A DNA stretch of 16,193 bases from Treponema sp. (lineage in GTDB: Bacteria; Spirochaetota; Spirochaetia; Treponematales; Rectinemataceae). Below the pieces are notes generated by a model, which searched no databases, had not been told where the DNA came from, and saw only the letters and a program-made list of their open reading frames with translations. Position numbers and translations under genes: made by a program. The stretch is taken from positions 1 through 16,193 of the forward strand of contig JAFIHQ010000104.1 of the NCBI GenBank assembly GCA_017849315.1, in the 5' to 3' direction. This document shows positions 1 through 7,583 of this stretch, in pieces (position 1 is the first letter of the stretch; the number at the start of each line of letters is the position of its first letter).

Positions 1-236
1 GCCTTGGCCCCACCCTGTTCGGACAAAGCACGGATGGCATCCAATCCACTGAGCCCGGGCATCTGAACGTCCATGAGCACAATATCGGGGGCAAGCAGCT
101 TGCTTTTTTCTATCGCTTCTCTTCCCGACTGAGCGGTACCAACAACTGTATATTGTGACTGAAAATAGCGCTTAATGAGCATTTGCAGCCCATTGATGAT
201 TGGCAGTTCGTCGTCCACAATGAGAACCCGTTTCAC
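1..236 (-). CDS. Response regulator, receiver domain (3' part off the left edge)
   Basis: This is the first 78 codons of a two-component response regulator. The start is a GTG at 236-234 that overlaps the stop of the upstream histidine kinase in a GTGA junction. Visible receiver landmarks are the acidic pair D8-D9 after the VLIV beta strand and the phospho-acceptor D56 in VLMDVQMPG, followed by the SGL turn. The output domain is outside the window. Because its partner is a LytS/YesM-family kinase, an AraC-type (YesN-like) DNA-binding domain is the usual expectation, but that is inference. It should be phosphorylated by the adjacent kinase and control genes for the sensed sugar. Confidence 0.93.
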   Translation of the reverse strand, partial: MKRVLIVDDELPIINGLQMLIKRYFQSQYTVVGTAQSGREAIEKSKLLAPDIVLMDVQMPGLSGLDAIRALSEQGGAK

Positions 237-1738
237 TGATTCAACCCTTTGATGCCTATCGGCAGAATAATCGTAACCCTTGTCCCGTGGCCCAGTTCGC
301 TTTGGATCTCGACCTTTCCTTGCTCAGCGGTAGCCAAAGCGACGCGGCGCACCACGTTATGAAGCCCGATCCCATGCTGAGGCGTGGTATCCTCAAGATC
401 TGCCGCTGCCAAGGCTATGGCAATCTCTTCCTTTCCCATTCCCTTGCCGGAGTCGCTTACAGAGAGCCTAATGCTGTCTCCTTCCAGCCGGGCAGAGACA
501 ATAATCTCGCCCCCCTCCTCATAGTCTTTAAAGCCGTGAACGACCGCGTTCTCCACAAGTGGCTGCAGAATAAGCGCCGGTGTTTCGTAACCCAGAACCT
601 CGTCTTGTGCCTCGATTCTAAAGCGGTAACGCTCGCCAAAACGCATCTTTAGGAGCCAGATATACTGACGTACACACTCTATTTCCTCCGAAACGAGCAC
701 AAAACGTGTAGAAGGCTTGAGGGTATAACGGATAAATGCTGCAAGTTTTTCCAAGAATTCAGCAGTTCTTTCGTTGCCTTCCGCCAACGCGAGTTGCCAG
801 CCTGCGGCAAGAGTATTGTATAAGAAATGCGGATTTATCTGCGTCTGCAGCGCCAAGAGTTCAGCATCTTTAAGCCGGTGCTGGTAGGTCAAGACGCGCA
901 TCCGCTCTTCCATGAGCGAGCGCTCCAACTCTGCCTTGCGCTTAAGTTCTGCAAAGGCCTCCTGGATACTGAACTGCATGTGGTCAAAAGCGTCGTGCAG
1001 TGTGCGGATTTCGTCGTCGCGCTCGTAGGGCGGCAAAGGATGATCGTACTCGCCGCGGGCAACTGCATCCGCCGCAAGCGACAGCTTGGTAAGGGGCTCC
1101 GTAATCGTGTACGAGTAACGGGCGACCAGCACCAAAGACAGCAGGAATGCCACCAGCAACAGCACGCCGTTTGAAATTATGGCGAGTCCAATGTTCGTTT
1201 TAAATGCCGCAAACCCGTTGAGCGACTGGCCCAAATAGATCGAATCCATTTTGCCGCTCAAAAAATCGATAAGCGAGGCAGTGTGCCGCGCATCTTCGTA
1301 CAAACTGACATACTGAGCGACGTTACGGCCGCGTTTTGCCTGTACGGCACCTTCGGCACTAGTAAGGTAGCTGTCGATGAGGCAGGTAAGGTCCTTTTCC
1401 AGCAGCAAGGCCTCGTCGGTTTTATTCTCCTTGTTCAGCTTACCGCTCATATCTGACAACAAGGTTGAGTTGCGTATAAAATCTTTGAGCGACTCAGAGT
1501 TTTTTGCGGAAAGATAGCCCGTCAAATTTTCTTGCGTTTCCCGCAGCGTTGTCCTTATTTGTTCCATAGACACGGAATTACGGAACAAGAGTTCGATGCT
1601 CCGCGTCAGATCCAACGAGGCCACGGCGGTGTAGGATGTTGCAACGACAAGGACGAGCAGAATCACTACCGAATTGGCGATGATCCGGTTGCGAAGGCCT
1701 TTGTTCCAAAGGCCTTTATTCCAACGAGGCGCCGTCAT
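233..1738 (-). CDS. Sensor histidine kinase, LytS/YesM type
   Basis: A 501-residue membrane sensor kinase. It has a first membrane helix at about 20-41, an extracytoplasmic segment of about 140 residues, a second membrane helix at about 183-207, a HAMP domain at about 211-262, a coiled linker and then the His_kinase (PF06580-type) core. The phospho-acceptor is H304 in INPHFLYN, the hallmark of the LytS/YesM class. The ATPase domain shows the N box (LVENAVVHG, N397), the G1 box (DSGKGM, D429) and the G2 box (HGIGLHN, about 455-461). It starts at ATG 1738, overlapping the stop of the binding-protein gene by four bases, and ends in a four-base overlap with the response regulator. The extracytoplasmic part has no recognised domain of its own and probably reads the state of the adjacent binding protein. 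The N terminus carries a duplicated WNKGL pentapeptide. Confidence 0.95.
   Translation of the reverse strand: MTAPRWNKGLWNKGLRNRIIANSVVILLVLVVATSYTAVASLDLTRSIELLFRNSVSMEQIRTTLRETQENLTGYLSAKNSESLKDFIRNSTLLSDMSGKLNKENKTDEALLLEKDLTCLIDSYLTSAEGAVQAKRGRNVAQYVSLYEDARHTASLIDFLSGKMDSIYLGQSLNGFAAFKTNIGLAIISNGVLLLVAFLLSLVLVARYSYTITEPLTKLSLAADAVARGEYDHPLPPYERDDEIRTLHDAFDHMQFSIQEAFAELKRKAELERSLMEERMRVLTYQHRLKDAELLALQTQINPHFLYNTLAAGWQLALAEGNERTAEFLEKLAAFIRYTLKPSTRFVLVSEEIECVRQYIWLLKMRFGERYRFRIEAQDEVLGYETPALILQPLVENAVVHGFKDYEEGGEIIVSARLEGDSIRLSVSDSGKGMGKEEIAIALAAADLEDTTPQHGIGLHNVVRRVALATAEQGKVEIQSELGHGTRVTIILPIGIKGLNQ
1694..1723. repeat. 15-base tandem duplication inside the kinase N terminus
   Basis: Copies at 1694-1708 and 1709-1723 differ at one base (aaggcctttgttcca, then aaggcctttattcca). 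On the minus strand they encode the pentapeptide WNKGL twice, residues 6-15 of the kinase, just ahead of the first membrane helix. The duplication stays in frame and should be harmless. Confidence 0.85.
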
Positions 1739-2760
1739 AGCTCGCCTCCTCGCTGCGGAATTATCTTAAATCCGACAGAAATTCTTTCTTGCCCGCGCAT
1801 TCCTGTTCGCTGTCCAATTGCAAGCGCCACGCTCACCTTGCCCATCATAGCGGCGTCGCGCACAATGCTTGCGTGTACAACGCCTTTCTCTATAAGGCGT
1901 TTCACTTCGTCGTTTTCGTCTGAGCCAATAATCACAATCTGTCCCACGACTCCGCGGTCGATTATTACTTGCGCGGCACCAATTGTCGCCTTCGCATCGA
2001 TGCACAAAATGGCATTGATGTCGGGATGGTCGGCCAACATGCGGGCACAGGCATCTTCTCCACCCAAGATACTCTCTTCTTCGCGTACCGCAGCCACGAT
2101 GCGCGTCCCCGGCTTGGCTCTTGTAGCCTCTTCCACACCTCGATAAAAGGGTTCCTCGTCATAACTAAAACCTTGAGAAGTATCCGCAGACAGAATGACG
2201 CCAATGCGTGCGGACGCCCCGAGCAAGCCAAGCGCCAAAGTGCCCGCTTCTTTGCCCTGCCGGCCTGAATCGCCTGCAACGCTCGAGTATTTCCAGCTTT
2301 TCGGTTCGTCAATTGCGACTGGAACGAAAGGAATATTTGCCGCAGCAGCCTCTTCGGCCATGTCTCGAATATCGAGGCCCGCCGACCTGAAGAGCACGAT
2401 ACCGTCGACTTTGCTTCTCATAGCGATATCGAACCAGCGCCTGATCTCGGCGAGCGTTGTGCCTTCCTCGCCCGCAACGACTTGTGGGAACAAAAAAACC
2501 TGCAACGCGGCATTTTGGTGTTCGGCTTCTTCCCTTAATGCATCTTCAAGTTGAGCAAAAAAAGGATCCGTCGTGTCCGGTAAAATCGCCACCAGATGGA
2601 ACCGCGCCGTCTTGATGTCGGCCGGGTTACGCAACACTGTAGAAGCCAGGGCGGTACGGCTTCGGTTGACGAGCGCCACATTGAACGCCAGCGCGCCCGC
2701 AAGTGCCACCGCGAAGACGATAATGGACAGAATCCACCAGTGCAATCGATTGAATTTCAT
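1735..2760 (-). CDS. Membrane-anchored sugar-binding protein (Peripla_BP_4/LacI-like fold), sensor partner
   Basis: A 341-residue type I periplasmic binding protein. An N-terminal hydrophobic segment (about 9-30) is followed by the ligand-binding fold. There is no lipobox cysteine, so it is either anchored by an uncleaved signal or released. The first strand and loop, LVAILPDTTDPFF at about 56-68, is typical of ribose/xylose-type binding proteins, as are the strand VDGIVLF (118-124), the hinge-like segment FVPVAIDEP (145-153) and the late strand IVIIGSDEND (275-284). It is the first gene of a three-gene leftward unit and overlaps the kinase gene by four bases (ATGA). No transporter permease or ATPase is next to it, so it probably serves signalling, as XylFII does for LytS in the clostridial XylFII-LytS-YesN system. 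The ligand is unknown; a pentose, hexose or polyol fits. The ATG at 2760 has no clear Shine-Dalgarno sequence, but an in-frame stop lies shortly upstream. Confidence 0.9.
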   Translation of the reverse strand: MKFNRLHWWILSIIVFAVALAGALAFNVALVNRSRTALASTVLRNPADIKTARFHLVAILPDTTDPFFAQLEDALREEAEHQNAALQVFLFPQVVAGEEGTTLAEIRRWFDIAMRSKVDGIVLFRSAGLDIRDMAEEAAAANIPFVPVAIDEPKSWKYSSVAGDSGRQGKEAGTLALGLLGASARIGVILSADTSQGFSYDEEPFYRGVEEATRAKPGTRIVAAVREEESILGGEDACARMLADHPDINAILCIDAKATIGAAQVIIDRGVVGQIVIIGSDENDEVKRLIEKGVVHASIVRDAAMMGKVSVALAIGQRTGMRGQERISVGFKIIPQRGGEL

Positions 2761-2856
2761 ACTTAGGGCATCATTCTATCATGTACTGCTGACTTCTGCA
2801 TGGTGTATCATTTGCATTAGAATGTCCAAATTCCAGAACACAAGAAGGAATTCAAC
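2761..2856. promoter_or_regulatory. Divergent control region between sensor genes and sugar-kinase operon
   Basis: These 96 bases separate the start codons of two divergent transcription units, so both promoters must lie here or inside the flanking genes. On the plus strand a TATCAT box at 2806-2811 could be a -10 element, but no good -35 box is seen. A clear Shine-Dalgarno sequence (aagaagg, 2842-2848) precedes the ATG at 2857. No strong inverted repeat was found. The neighbouring response regulator is an obvious candidate to bind here. Confidence 0.5.
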
Positions 2857-4086
2857 ATGATCACTATCCACGGAACCGGATGTTCGCTGATGGATTACCT
2901 CTATACGGATATCGATTTATCTTCTCCACCTCTAAGGCGAGCTATGTCAAAAACACCAGGCGACGGCGGGCTCTCTCCAGGAAAACTCGTTTTTGTGGAA
3001 GATCTGGAGCGGTTTCTGAATGAATCTTTCCACAACTTCCTGAATGAGGCGACAGGAGGGAAGAAGCCTGACAAGGCGAATGTGGGCGGGCCGTCTATTG
3101 TGTCCCTGATCAATGCGGCACAGCTCCTTGAAGGCGCCCAGAATGGAGGCTTTAAGGTTGCCTTTTTTGGTGGCCATGGACACGACGAGACGGCAGATGA
3201 GCTCTTGGAGATTCTGGCACAAACACCTCTCGACGTGTCAGAGTACAGAGAGGTTGAAGGAGTAACTCCTTTTACCGTAGTTATTTCTGATCCAAATGCC
3301 GATAACGGTCATGGTGAGCGTACCTTCATCAACAGTATGGGGGCTGTCTTGCATTACGGGCCTGCCGATCTTCCAGATTCCTTTTTTGACACTAACATAG
3401 TCACATTCGGCGGTACCGCCCTGGTTCCAGATATCCACGATCACCTTGCATCGCTCACCCGACGGAGCAGAGAGGCTGGCAGCATTGTTGTGGTGAATAC
3501 GGTATATGACTACAGAAACCAGGCAAAGAATGCCACTGGTCGTTGGCCGCTAGGTGAAGATGACACAAGCTACATGGCCACGGATTTGCTTATCACGGAT
3601 AAAGAAGAGGCATTTAGATTGAGCGGAGAAATTTCGATTCCAAATGCTCTAGCTTATTTTGCGAGCAAAGGTACTGAGGCGGCGGTGGTGACAGATGGTT
3701 CCCGCGATATTTATTTTTACTCAAAGGGGAATCTCTTTAGTAAACTCGAGATACAAAACCTGCCCGTGTCCGAATCTGTTAGGCAAGACATCCTCAACAC
3801 CCAAGTACCTAAAGGCGACACGACCGGGTGCGGCGACAACTTTGTGGGAGGAATCCTTGCTTCAATGGCAGAACAACTCGAGGCGGGCGTACCCATAGGT
3901 AAGCTTGATCTCATTGAAGCCTGCTCCTGGGCTGTGGCTTCTGGCGGTTTTTCCTGTTTTTACGTTGGTGGCACCTATCTGGAGCGAACTCCTGGTGAAA
4001 AACGCGAGAAAATAGCTCATTACTACGATCTTTACGAACAACAGATTGGGAGAAACTTTAGGGGAAACTTTGGGAGAAACCAATGA
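2857..4086 (+). CDS. PfkB-family carbohydrate kinase
   Basis: A 409-residue ribokinase/PfkB-family sugar kinase. The N-terminal glycine motif is NVGGPSIVSLINAAQLL (about 75-91). The C-terminal signature is KGDTTGCGDNFVGG (319-332), where D327 is the expected catalytic base and the glycines form the anion hole. The common GAGD is GCGD here. The protein is longer than the usual 300-340 residues, mainly because about 75 residues precede the glycine motif. Translation starts at ATG 2857 behind aagaagg. Its stop overlaps the mtlD start by four bases, so the two enzymes are very likely co-translated. The partner suggests the product feeds into, or the substrate comes from, mannitol 1-phosphate/fructose 6-phosphate metabolism. 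Phosphorylation of mannitol or of a related sugar is possible, but PfkB specificity cannot be read from sequence alone. The C terminus (GRNFRGNFGRN) is encoded by a short tandem repeat. Confidence 0.88.
   Translation: MITIHGTGCSLMDYLYTDIDLSSPPLRRAMSKTPGDGGLSPGKLVFVEDLERFLNESFHNFLNEATGGKKPDKANVGGPSIVSLINAAQLLEGAQNGGFKVAFFGGHGHDETADELLEILAQTPLDVSEYREVEGVTPFTVVISDPNADNGHGERTFINSMGAVLHYGPADLPDSFFDTNIVTFGGTALVPDIHDHLASLTRRSREAGSIVVVNTVYDYRNQAKNATGRWPLGEDDTSYMATDLLITDKEEAFRLSGEISIPNALAYFASKGTEAAVVTDGSRDIYFYSKGNLFSKLEIQNLPVSESVRQDILNTQVPKGDTTGCGDNFVGGILASMAEQLEAGVPIGKLDLIEACSWAVASGGFSCFYVGGTYLERTPGEKREKIAHYYDLYEQQIGRNFRGNFGRNQ
4048..4083 (+). repeat. Three 12-base tandem units carrying Shine-Dalgarno-like cores ahead of mtlD
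   Basis: Units at 4048-4059 (gggagaaacttt), 4060-4071 (aggggaaacttt) and 4072-4083 (gggagaaaccaa) form an imperfect tandem array. It encodes the last residues of the sugar kinase. The third unit supplies the mtlD ribosome binding site (GGGAG, six bases before the ATG at 4083). The other two have the same purine-rich core, so the array contains three potential ribosome docking sites. Confidence 0.8.
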
Positions 4087-5273
4087 AGACCCTTGTGCAA
4101 TTTGGCGCCGGGAATATCGGCCGCTCATTTATTGGCCAACTTTTTGCCAGAAATGGTTTTGAGGTTGTTTTTGTAGACGTAGTAGACAGAATTGTCGAAC
4201 TCCTCAATGAGCGACACAGCTACCGCCTTGTGGTCAAGCGGAACGATCAGACCGATGAGATAATCACCATTAAGAATGTGCGGGCGATCAACGCTAGAGA
4301 TGCATCGGCTGTAGCTCATGCTGTTGCTAACGCTGACTATGTTGCCACGAGTGTTGGGAAAAATGCCCTGCCGTTCATATTTCCAAATCTGGCACAAGGT
4401 ATCGTCCTGCGGGAAAGATTATTTCCAGGAAAGCCTATCGATATAATTATTGCAGAGAATATCCATAATGGTGCAGCTTTTTTTCGGGAGTCGCTGGGAG
4501 CGCTTTTGCCACAGGATTTTCCGCTTTCCGGGCTCGTCGGATTGGTGGAAACGTCGATTGGCAAAATGGTCCCGATTATGCGGGCCGAAGACATCCAGAA
4601 AGACCCCTTGTGGGTCTTTTCTGAGGAATATAACGAGCTCATCGTCGATCGCCATGGTTTCTTGGGGCCCTTACCCAACATCGATACCTTGAACCCGGTA
4701 GACAATATCAAGGCCTACGTGGATCGTAAATTGTTTGTCCACAATATGGGCCATGCAGCAACGGCGTATCTTGGTTATGCGAACAACCCAAAGGTGACCT
4801 ACATTTGGGAAGCCTTAGAGGACCCCAAGGTTTTTGGGCTTGTACAAAGCGCCATGCGCGAGTCTGCTGCAGCTCTGGTAGCTGCATACCCCAACGATAT
4901 GAAGCCGGCGGCGCTCGAGGAGCACATCGTCAATCTACTGGATCGATTCCAGAACAGGGCCTTGGGTGATACGGTCTTTAGGGTAGGTCGGGACTTGTAC
5001 CGCAAGCTCGATCGGGAGGACAGACTTGTGGGGGCTGTGCTCCTGGCCGCCCACTATGGATTGCCATACGATGCAATTGCCGCAGCCATTAGAGAATCCT
5101 TGCAGTTCAAAGCCGTCGGTGAAGATGGGAAACCCTACCCCGGAGACGCCGAGTTTCTTACCAAGGAAGCACCGCGCGGCCTGCGGCATGTGTTGATTTC
5201 TGTATCACGATTGAACGAGAATATGAGTGTCGAACGCAAGATTATCGATGTGATTGCTGGTCAGGAACGTTGA
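4083..5273 (+). CDS. mtlD: Mannitol-1-phosphate 5-dehydrogenase
   Basis: A 396-residue member of the polyol-specific long-chain dehydrogenase family. It interconverts D-mannitol 1-phosphate and D-fructose 6-phosphate with NAD(H) in the cytoplasm. The N-terminal nucleotide-binding motif FGAGNIGRSFIG (7-18) matches the MtlD pattern, with S where most members have G. ENIHNG at 125-130 corresponds to the conserved AEN region. The active-site block NIKAYVDRKLFVHNMGHAA (208-226) carries the expected catalytic lysine K216, with N221 and H224. YLGY follows, as in E. coli MtlD, and RFQN plus the VGRD...RKL segment (about 288-309) matches the C-terminal domain. Length is close to the usual 380-390. The start is the ATG in the ATGA overlap with the kinase stop, with GGGAG six bases upstream. 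No mannitol PTS component is present in the window. Confidence 0.95.
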   Translation: MKTLVQFGAGNIGRSFIGQLFARNGFEVVFVDVVDRIVELLNERHSYRLVVKRNDQTDEIITIKNVRAINARDASAVAHAVANADYVATSVGKNALPFIFPNLAQGIVLRERLFPGKPIDIIIAENIHNGAAFFRESLGALLPQDFPLSGLVGLVETSIGKMVPIMRAEDIQKDPLWVFSEEYNELIVDRHGFLGPLPNIDTLNPVDNIKAYVDRKLFVHNMGHAATAYLGYANNPKVTYIWEALEDPKVFGLVQSAMRESAAALVAAYPNDMKPAALEEHIVNLLDRFQNRALGDTVFRVGRDLYRKLDREDRLVGAVLLAAHYGLPYDAIAAAIRESLQFKAVGEDGKPYPGDAEFLTKEAPRGLRHVLISVSRLNENMSVERKIIDVIAGQER

Positions 5274-5331
5274 TCCAAGCGGAACATCGTCCTAAATGTA
5301 GACACCAGGCATCAAGCCGAAGGAGCTGGTC

Positions 5332-7074
5332 GTGCAAAGCCGGTGGGGAAAAGCAGCTTTTCTGACCTGTCTTCTGCTGGGCGTTATGTTCAGCATTCTA
5401 CTCAGCCTGGCCGCCTGCGTACTAGGTCCGCCTTCCTATTCAGTCCGCTACAACGGGAATGACAACACGAGCGGCACTCCACCTGTAGACAACCATCGCT
5501 ATGTCGAAGGCGAGATTGCGACGGTCTTAGGTAATTCAGAGAACCTGGCCAAGACAGGCTTTGTTTTTGGCGGCTGGAATACAAGAAGTGACGGTAAAGG
5601 AACCGATTACGATCAAAGCGCCTCCCTAGTCATCAAGAACTCAAACATAACTCTTTATGCTAAATGGATTAAATACTATTCTGATCTTGAGCCTCTCGTC
5701 TGCGGTACGCAAGTTTCTTTGGCAAGTCTGAATGGCTCAAACGTCTACACACTTGTATCCACTAAACCAGACCATCGCAGTGAAGGCAATATTCGTACTG
5801 ATTCCCTAAGAAAAAGTTTCACGCTTAGCTCTACCGCAGGCCCGACAACCTCGCTTGCGCCAATGGCTGAGACGGGCGTTGAAACACAGAAAAGATCAAA
5901 GGCTTATGGTTTGCCAAGAGCCTTCGGCGATGGCCAAGTGAAAAGCGACGAGAAGATACGGCAGGCAGAAAATGATGTGCTCGCAAGCGGGGTAAGGCAG
6001 CTTTCGGGTGCAAAGGAGAAGGGTCCCATGGCCGCTCCGTCTCAAATTGATGTTGGAACAGAATGGGATAATGTTCACATTGTATCGACATCGCCACTCA
6101 TGCTGATTGATACGGTGTGTGTTGCGGTCTCCGCCAGCGCGTATTTCTTTTCAGATACCAGAGATATTTCCAACGTCAACGACTACTTGTTAAGATATGG
6201 CTATGCGGAGGCGATGGACGCTATTGTGGGCGTCGATCGACACAAGTTCGGTCATGAAAACGACGTAGACGGAAATGGTAAAATCATTGTGGTGTTTTCT
6301 CAAGAGTTGGCTAACGGTCTTCTTGGTTACTTTAACCCTCAGGACAAATACCCAAGTAGCCGCTTTACCACTTCCAATGAAGGCGACATCATTTACGTCA
6401 CCACAGATCCACACTACCAGGGGACCAACGGAAACATACTAAAAGCCACGTTCGCGCACGAACTTCAGCATATGATCTATTTCGACGAACATTACAATCG
6501 CCATGTTACAAGTACTTACACCTGGCTCAATGAGGCGCTTTCACAGGCTGCTGAGTACTATAACGGCTACACTGAAAACCACCTCGATTGGATAAATAGC
6601 TTTCTGGTTCCAGGGTCTGAGCACAGAGACTGGCGCGGCCTGTCCCTGACCTATTGGACAAATGACAATTACGGTTATGGAGCTGTTTTTATTCGTTATC
6701 TTATTGATCAATATGGAGACACAGCCATTAGGAACTTGTGTTCTACCGATAAAATAGGTATCGCCGCCGTGGAAGCCGCCACCAACGACGCTTTCAACAA
6801 CATCTTTTCAAATTTTACAAAGGCGCTCGTTCTTTCCGGGACTAACGAGAGTATCGACCCAAAATACCGGTTCACGACGCTGAACCTGCAGACCGTCCAA
6901 CCAACTGGACGGGGCGGGCTCTTGCCATCGTTGACCTGCGCTGCTGGTAGCACTGCACGGGACATTAGCATTTACCCTTACGAGATCAGCTTTTACCAGT
7001 GGTCAGGGACTCTTGGTACTATGACCCTTTCTGGAAGTGGCTTTTTCGGTACCGCTTTTGGCCTAAGCGGATAG
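5332..7074 (+). CDS. Secreted lipoprotein metallopeptidase with InlB-type repeat
   Basis: A 580-residue exported protein starting at GTG 5332, with aaggag six bases upstream. A hydrophobic signal at about 8-27 ends in a lipobox (SLAAC, lipidated C29). Residues about 37-112 form one InlB/Listeria-Bacteroides repeat, including GFVFGGWNTRSDGKGTDYD and the terminal ITLYAKW. Residues about 150-235 look like a flexible linker. The catalytic domain has ENDVDGNGKIIVVF (309-322), a possible calcium loop, and the zinc motif HELQH (376-380). A downstream glutamate in WLNEALSQAAEYY (E401) is spaced like the third ligand of gluzincin peptidases. The HELQHM form resembles peptidase family M30 (hyicolysin), which is the best guess. 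The natural substrate is unknown; it presumably acts at the cell surface or in the periplasm. It lies 58 bases after mtlD with no terminator seen between, so some read-through from the sugar operon is possible. Confidence 0.85.
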   Translation: MQSRWGKAAFLTCLLLGVMFSILLSLAACVLGPPSYSVRYNGNDNTSGTPPVDNHRYVEGEIATVLGNSENLAKTGFVFGGWNTRSDGKGTDYDQSASLVIKNSNITLYAKWIKYYSDLEPLVCGTQVSLASLNGSNVYTLVSTKPDHRSEGNIRTDSLRKSFTLSSTAGPTTSLAPMAETGVETQKRSKAYGLPRAFGDGQVKSDEKIRQAENDVLASGVRQLSGAKEKGPMAAPSQIDVGTEWDNVHIVSTSPLMLIDTVCVAVSASAYFFSDTRDISNVNDYLLRYGYAEAMDAIVGVDRHKFGHENDVDGNGKIIVVFSQELANGLLGYFNPQDKYPSSRFTTSNEGDIIYVTTDPHYQGTNGNILKATFAHELQHMIYFDEHYNRHVTSTYTWLNEALSQAAEYYNGYTENHLDWINSFLVPGSEHRDWRGLSLTYWTNDNYGYGAVFIRYLIDQYGDTAIRNLCSTDKIGIAAVEAATNDAFNNIFSNFTKALVLSGTNESIDPKYRFTTLNLQTVQPTGRGGLLPSLTCAAGSTARDISIYPYEISFYQWSGTLGTMTLSGSGFFGTAFGLSG

Positions 7075-7115
7075 CAATGAGGTCATAGATAGCAAAGAGC
7101 TTACAATCTGGAGAA

Positions 7116-7136
7116 CGTGGCGTCACAACCGCCACG
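7116..7136. terminator. Perfect hairpin between convergent genes (possible bidirectional terminator)
   Basis: CGTGGCG (7116-7122) and CGCCACG (7130-7136) form a perfect seven-base stem with a seven-base loop. It lies between the ends of the rightward metallopeptidase and the leftward SAP-like gene, where a shared terminator is expected. Neither side has a long T run, so efficient rho-independent termination is uncertain. Confidence 0.45.
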
Positions 7137-7170
7137 GCACTGAATAATGAAAACGACGCTTATCGCTCGC

Positions 7171-7353
7171 TTATTTGCAATCCGGACGCCACAGACAGTC
7201 GGCCTGTCCACAGGTCGCGGCCTTACCGGTCATAAAGCACTGATCGTTGCCTTCGGATTTCTGAACAAGACGGACAATTTCTTCTTTCTTGAGTTTGTTG
7301 CCCACTGCAATCCCCTTTTCAGTGGCCACCTTTTTAACTTGCTCTTTAGTCAT
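7171..7353 (-). CDS. Small SAP-like protein with four-cysteine tail
   Basis: A 60-residue protein. The start is ATG 7353, chosen because aggagag lies six bases upstream. The open frame extends further upstream, but that extension has no supporting ribosome site. Residues 1-32 (TKEQVKKVATEKGIAVGNKL, then KKEEIVRLVQ) form a helix-loop-helix typical of SAP/Rho N-terminal-like motifs, which bind DNA or RNA in larger proteins. The tail has cysteines 39, 48, 53 and 59 (C-x8-C-x4-C-x5-C) with a WRPDC end, suggesting a metal site or disulfides. Role unknown; nucleic-acid binding is an inference from the fold. It lies alone, convergent with the peptidase gene, with its own promoter about 125 bases upstream. 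Confidence 0.82.
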   Translation of the reverse strand: MTKEQVKKVATEKGIAVGNKLKKEEIVRLVQKSEGNDQCFMTGKAATCGQADCLWRPDCK

Positions 7354-7484
7354 AGCTTCTCTCCTGTCACAGAAAAAGAACATGATCCTCCCGAAATGCC
7401 AGGTTTCTTCGAGATTGTGTAATCGTGTTTCTTTGCTTAAAAATCGTGCTCTAAGAACCATGAATTCCGGCAGTTGCTACAAAA

Positions 7485-7514
7485 ACTATACTCATCAGCC
7501 ATAGCGTGTGTAAA
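7485..7514 (-). promoter_or_regulatory. Sigma70-type promoter for the SAP-like gene
   Basis: On the minus strand TTTACA (7514-7509) and TATAGT (7490-7485) are separated by 18 bases; each differs from consensus at one position. Transcription would begin near 7478, giving an untranslated leader of about 125 bases before the ATG at 7353. No clear attenuator hairpin was found by eye in that leader. Confidence 0.6.
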
Positions 7515-7583
7515 GACTCCCCACGCTTTCTTATTCTGGTCCCCGACTAGCTCAAAAGACACCAAGGAGGCGTGCAACATACT

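Noticed and set aside
1532..2146. Rightward 204-codon open frame across the kinase/binding-protein junction
   Set aside because: It is antisense to two clear family members, and its Pro/Arg/Ser/Cys-rich translation is typical of a shadow frame.
3257..3271. Perfect inverted repeat AAGGAG-taa-CTCCTT inside the sugar kinase gene
   Set aside because: It lies in the middle of a conserved coding region with no promoter or gene start nearby; probably chance.
7147..7422. Rightward 91-codon open frame
   Set aside because: It lies opposite the SAP-like gene and its leader, has no ribosome site and its protein resembles nothing; treated as a shadow frame.
7437..7502. Leftward 21-codon frame (MADEYSFCSNCRNSWFLEHDF) with a CxxC pair upstream of the SAP-like gene
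   Set aside because: It looks a little like a zinc-ribbon fragment, but the only Shine-Dalgarno-like bases are too far from its ATG. The predicted promoter -10 box lies inside it, so the full frame would not be transcribed.
7530..7575. tRNA- or tmRNA-like look of the stretch containing 'gactagctcaaaagacacca'
   Set aside because: No acceptor, anticodon or T-arm pairing could be built on either strand.
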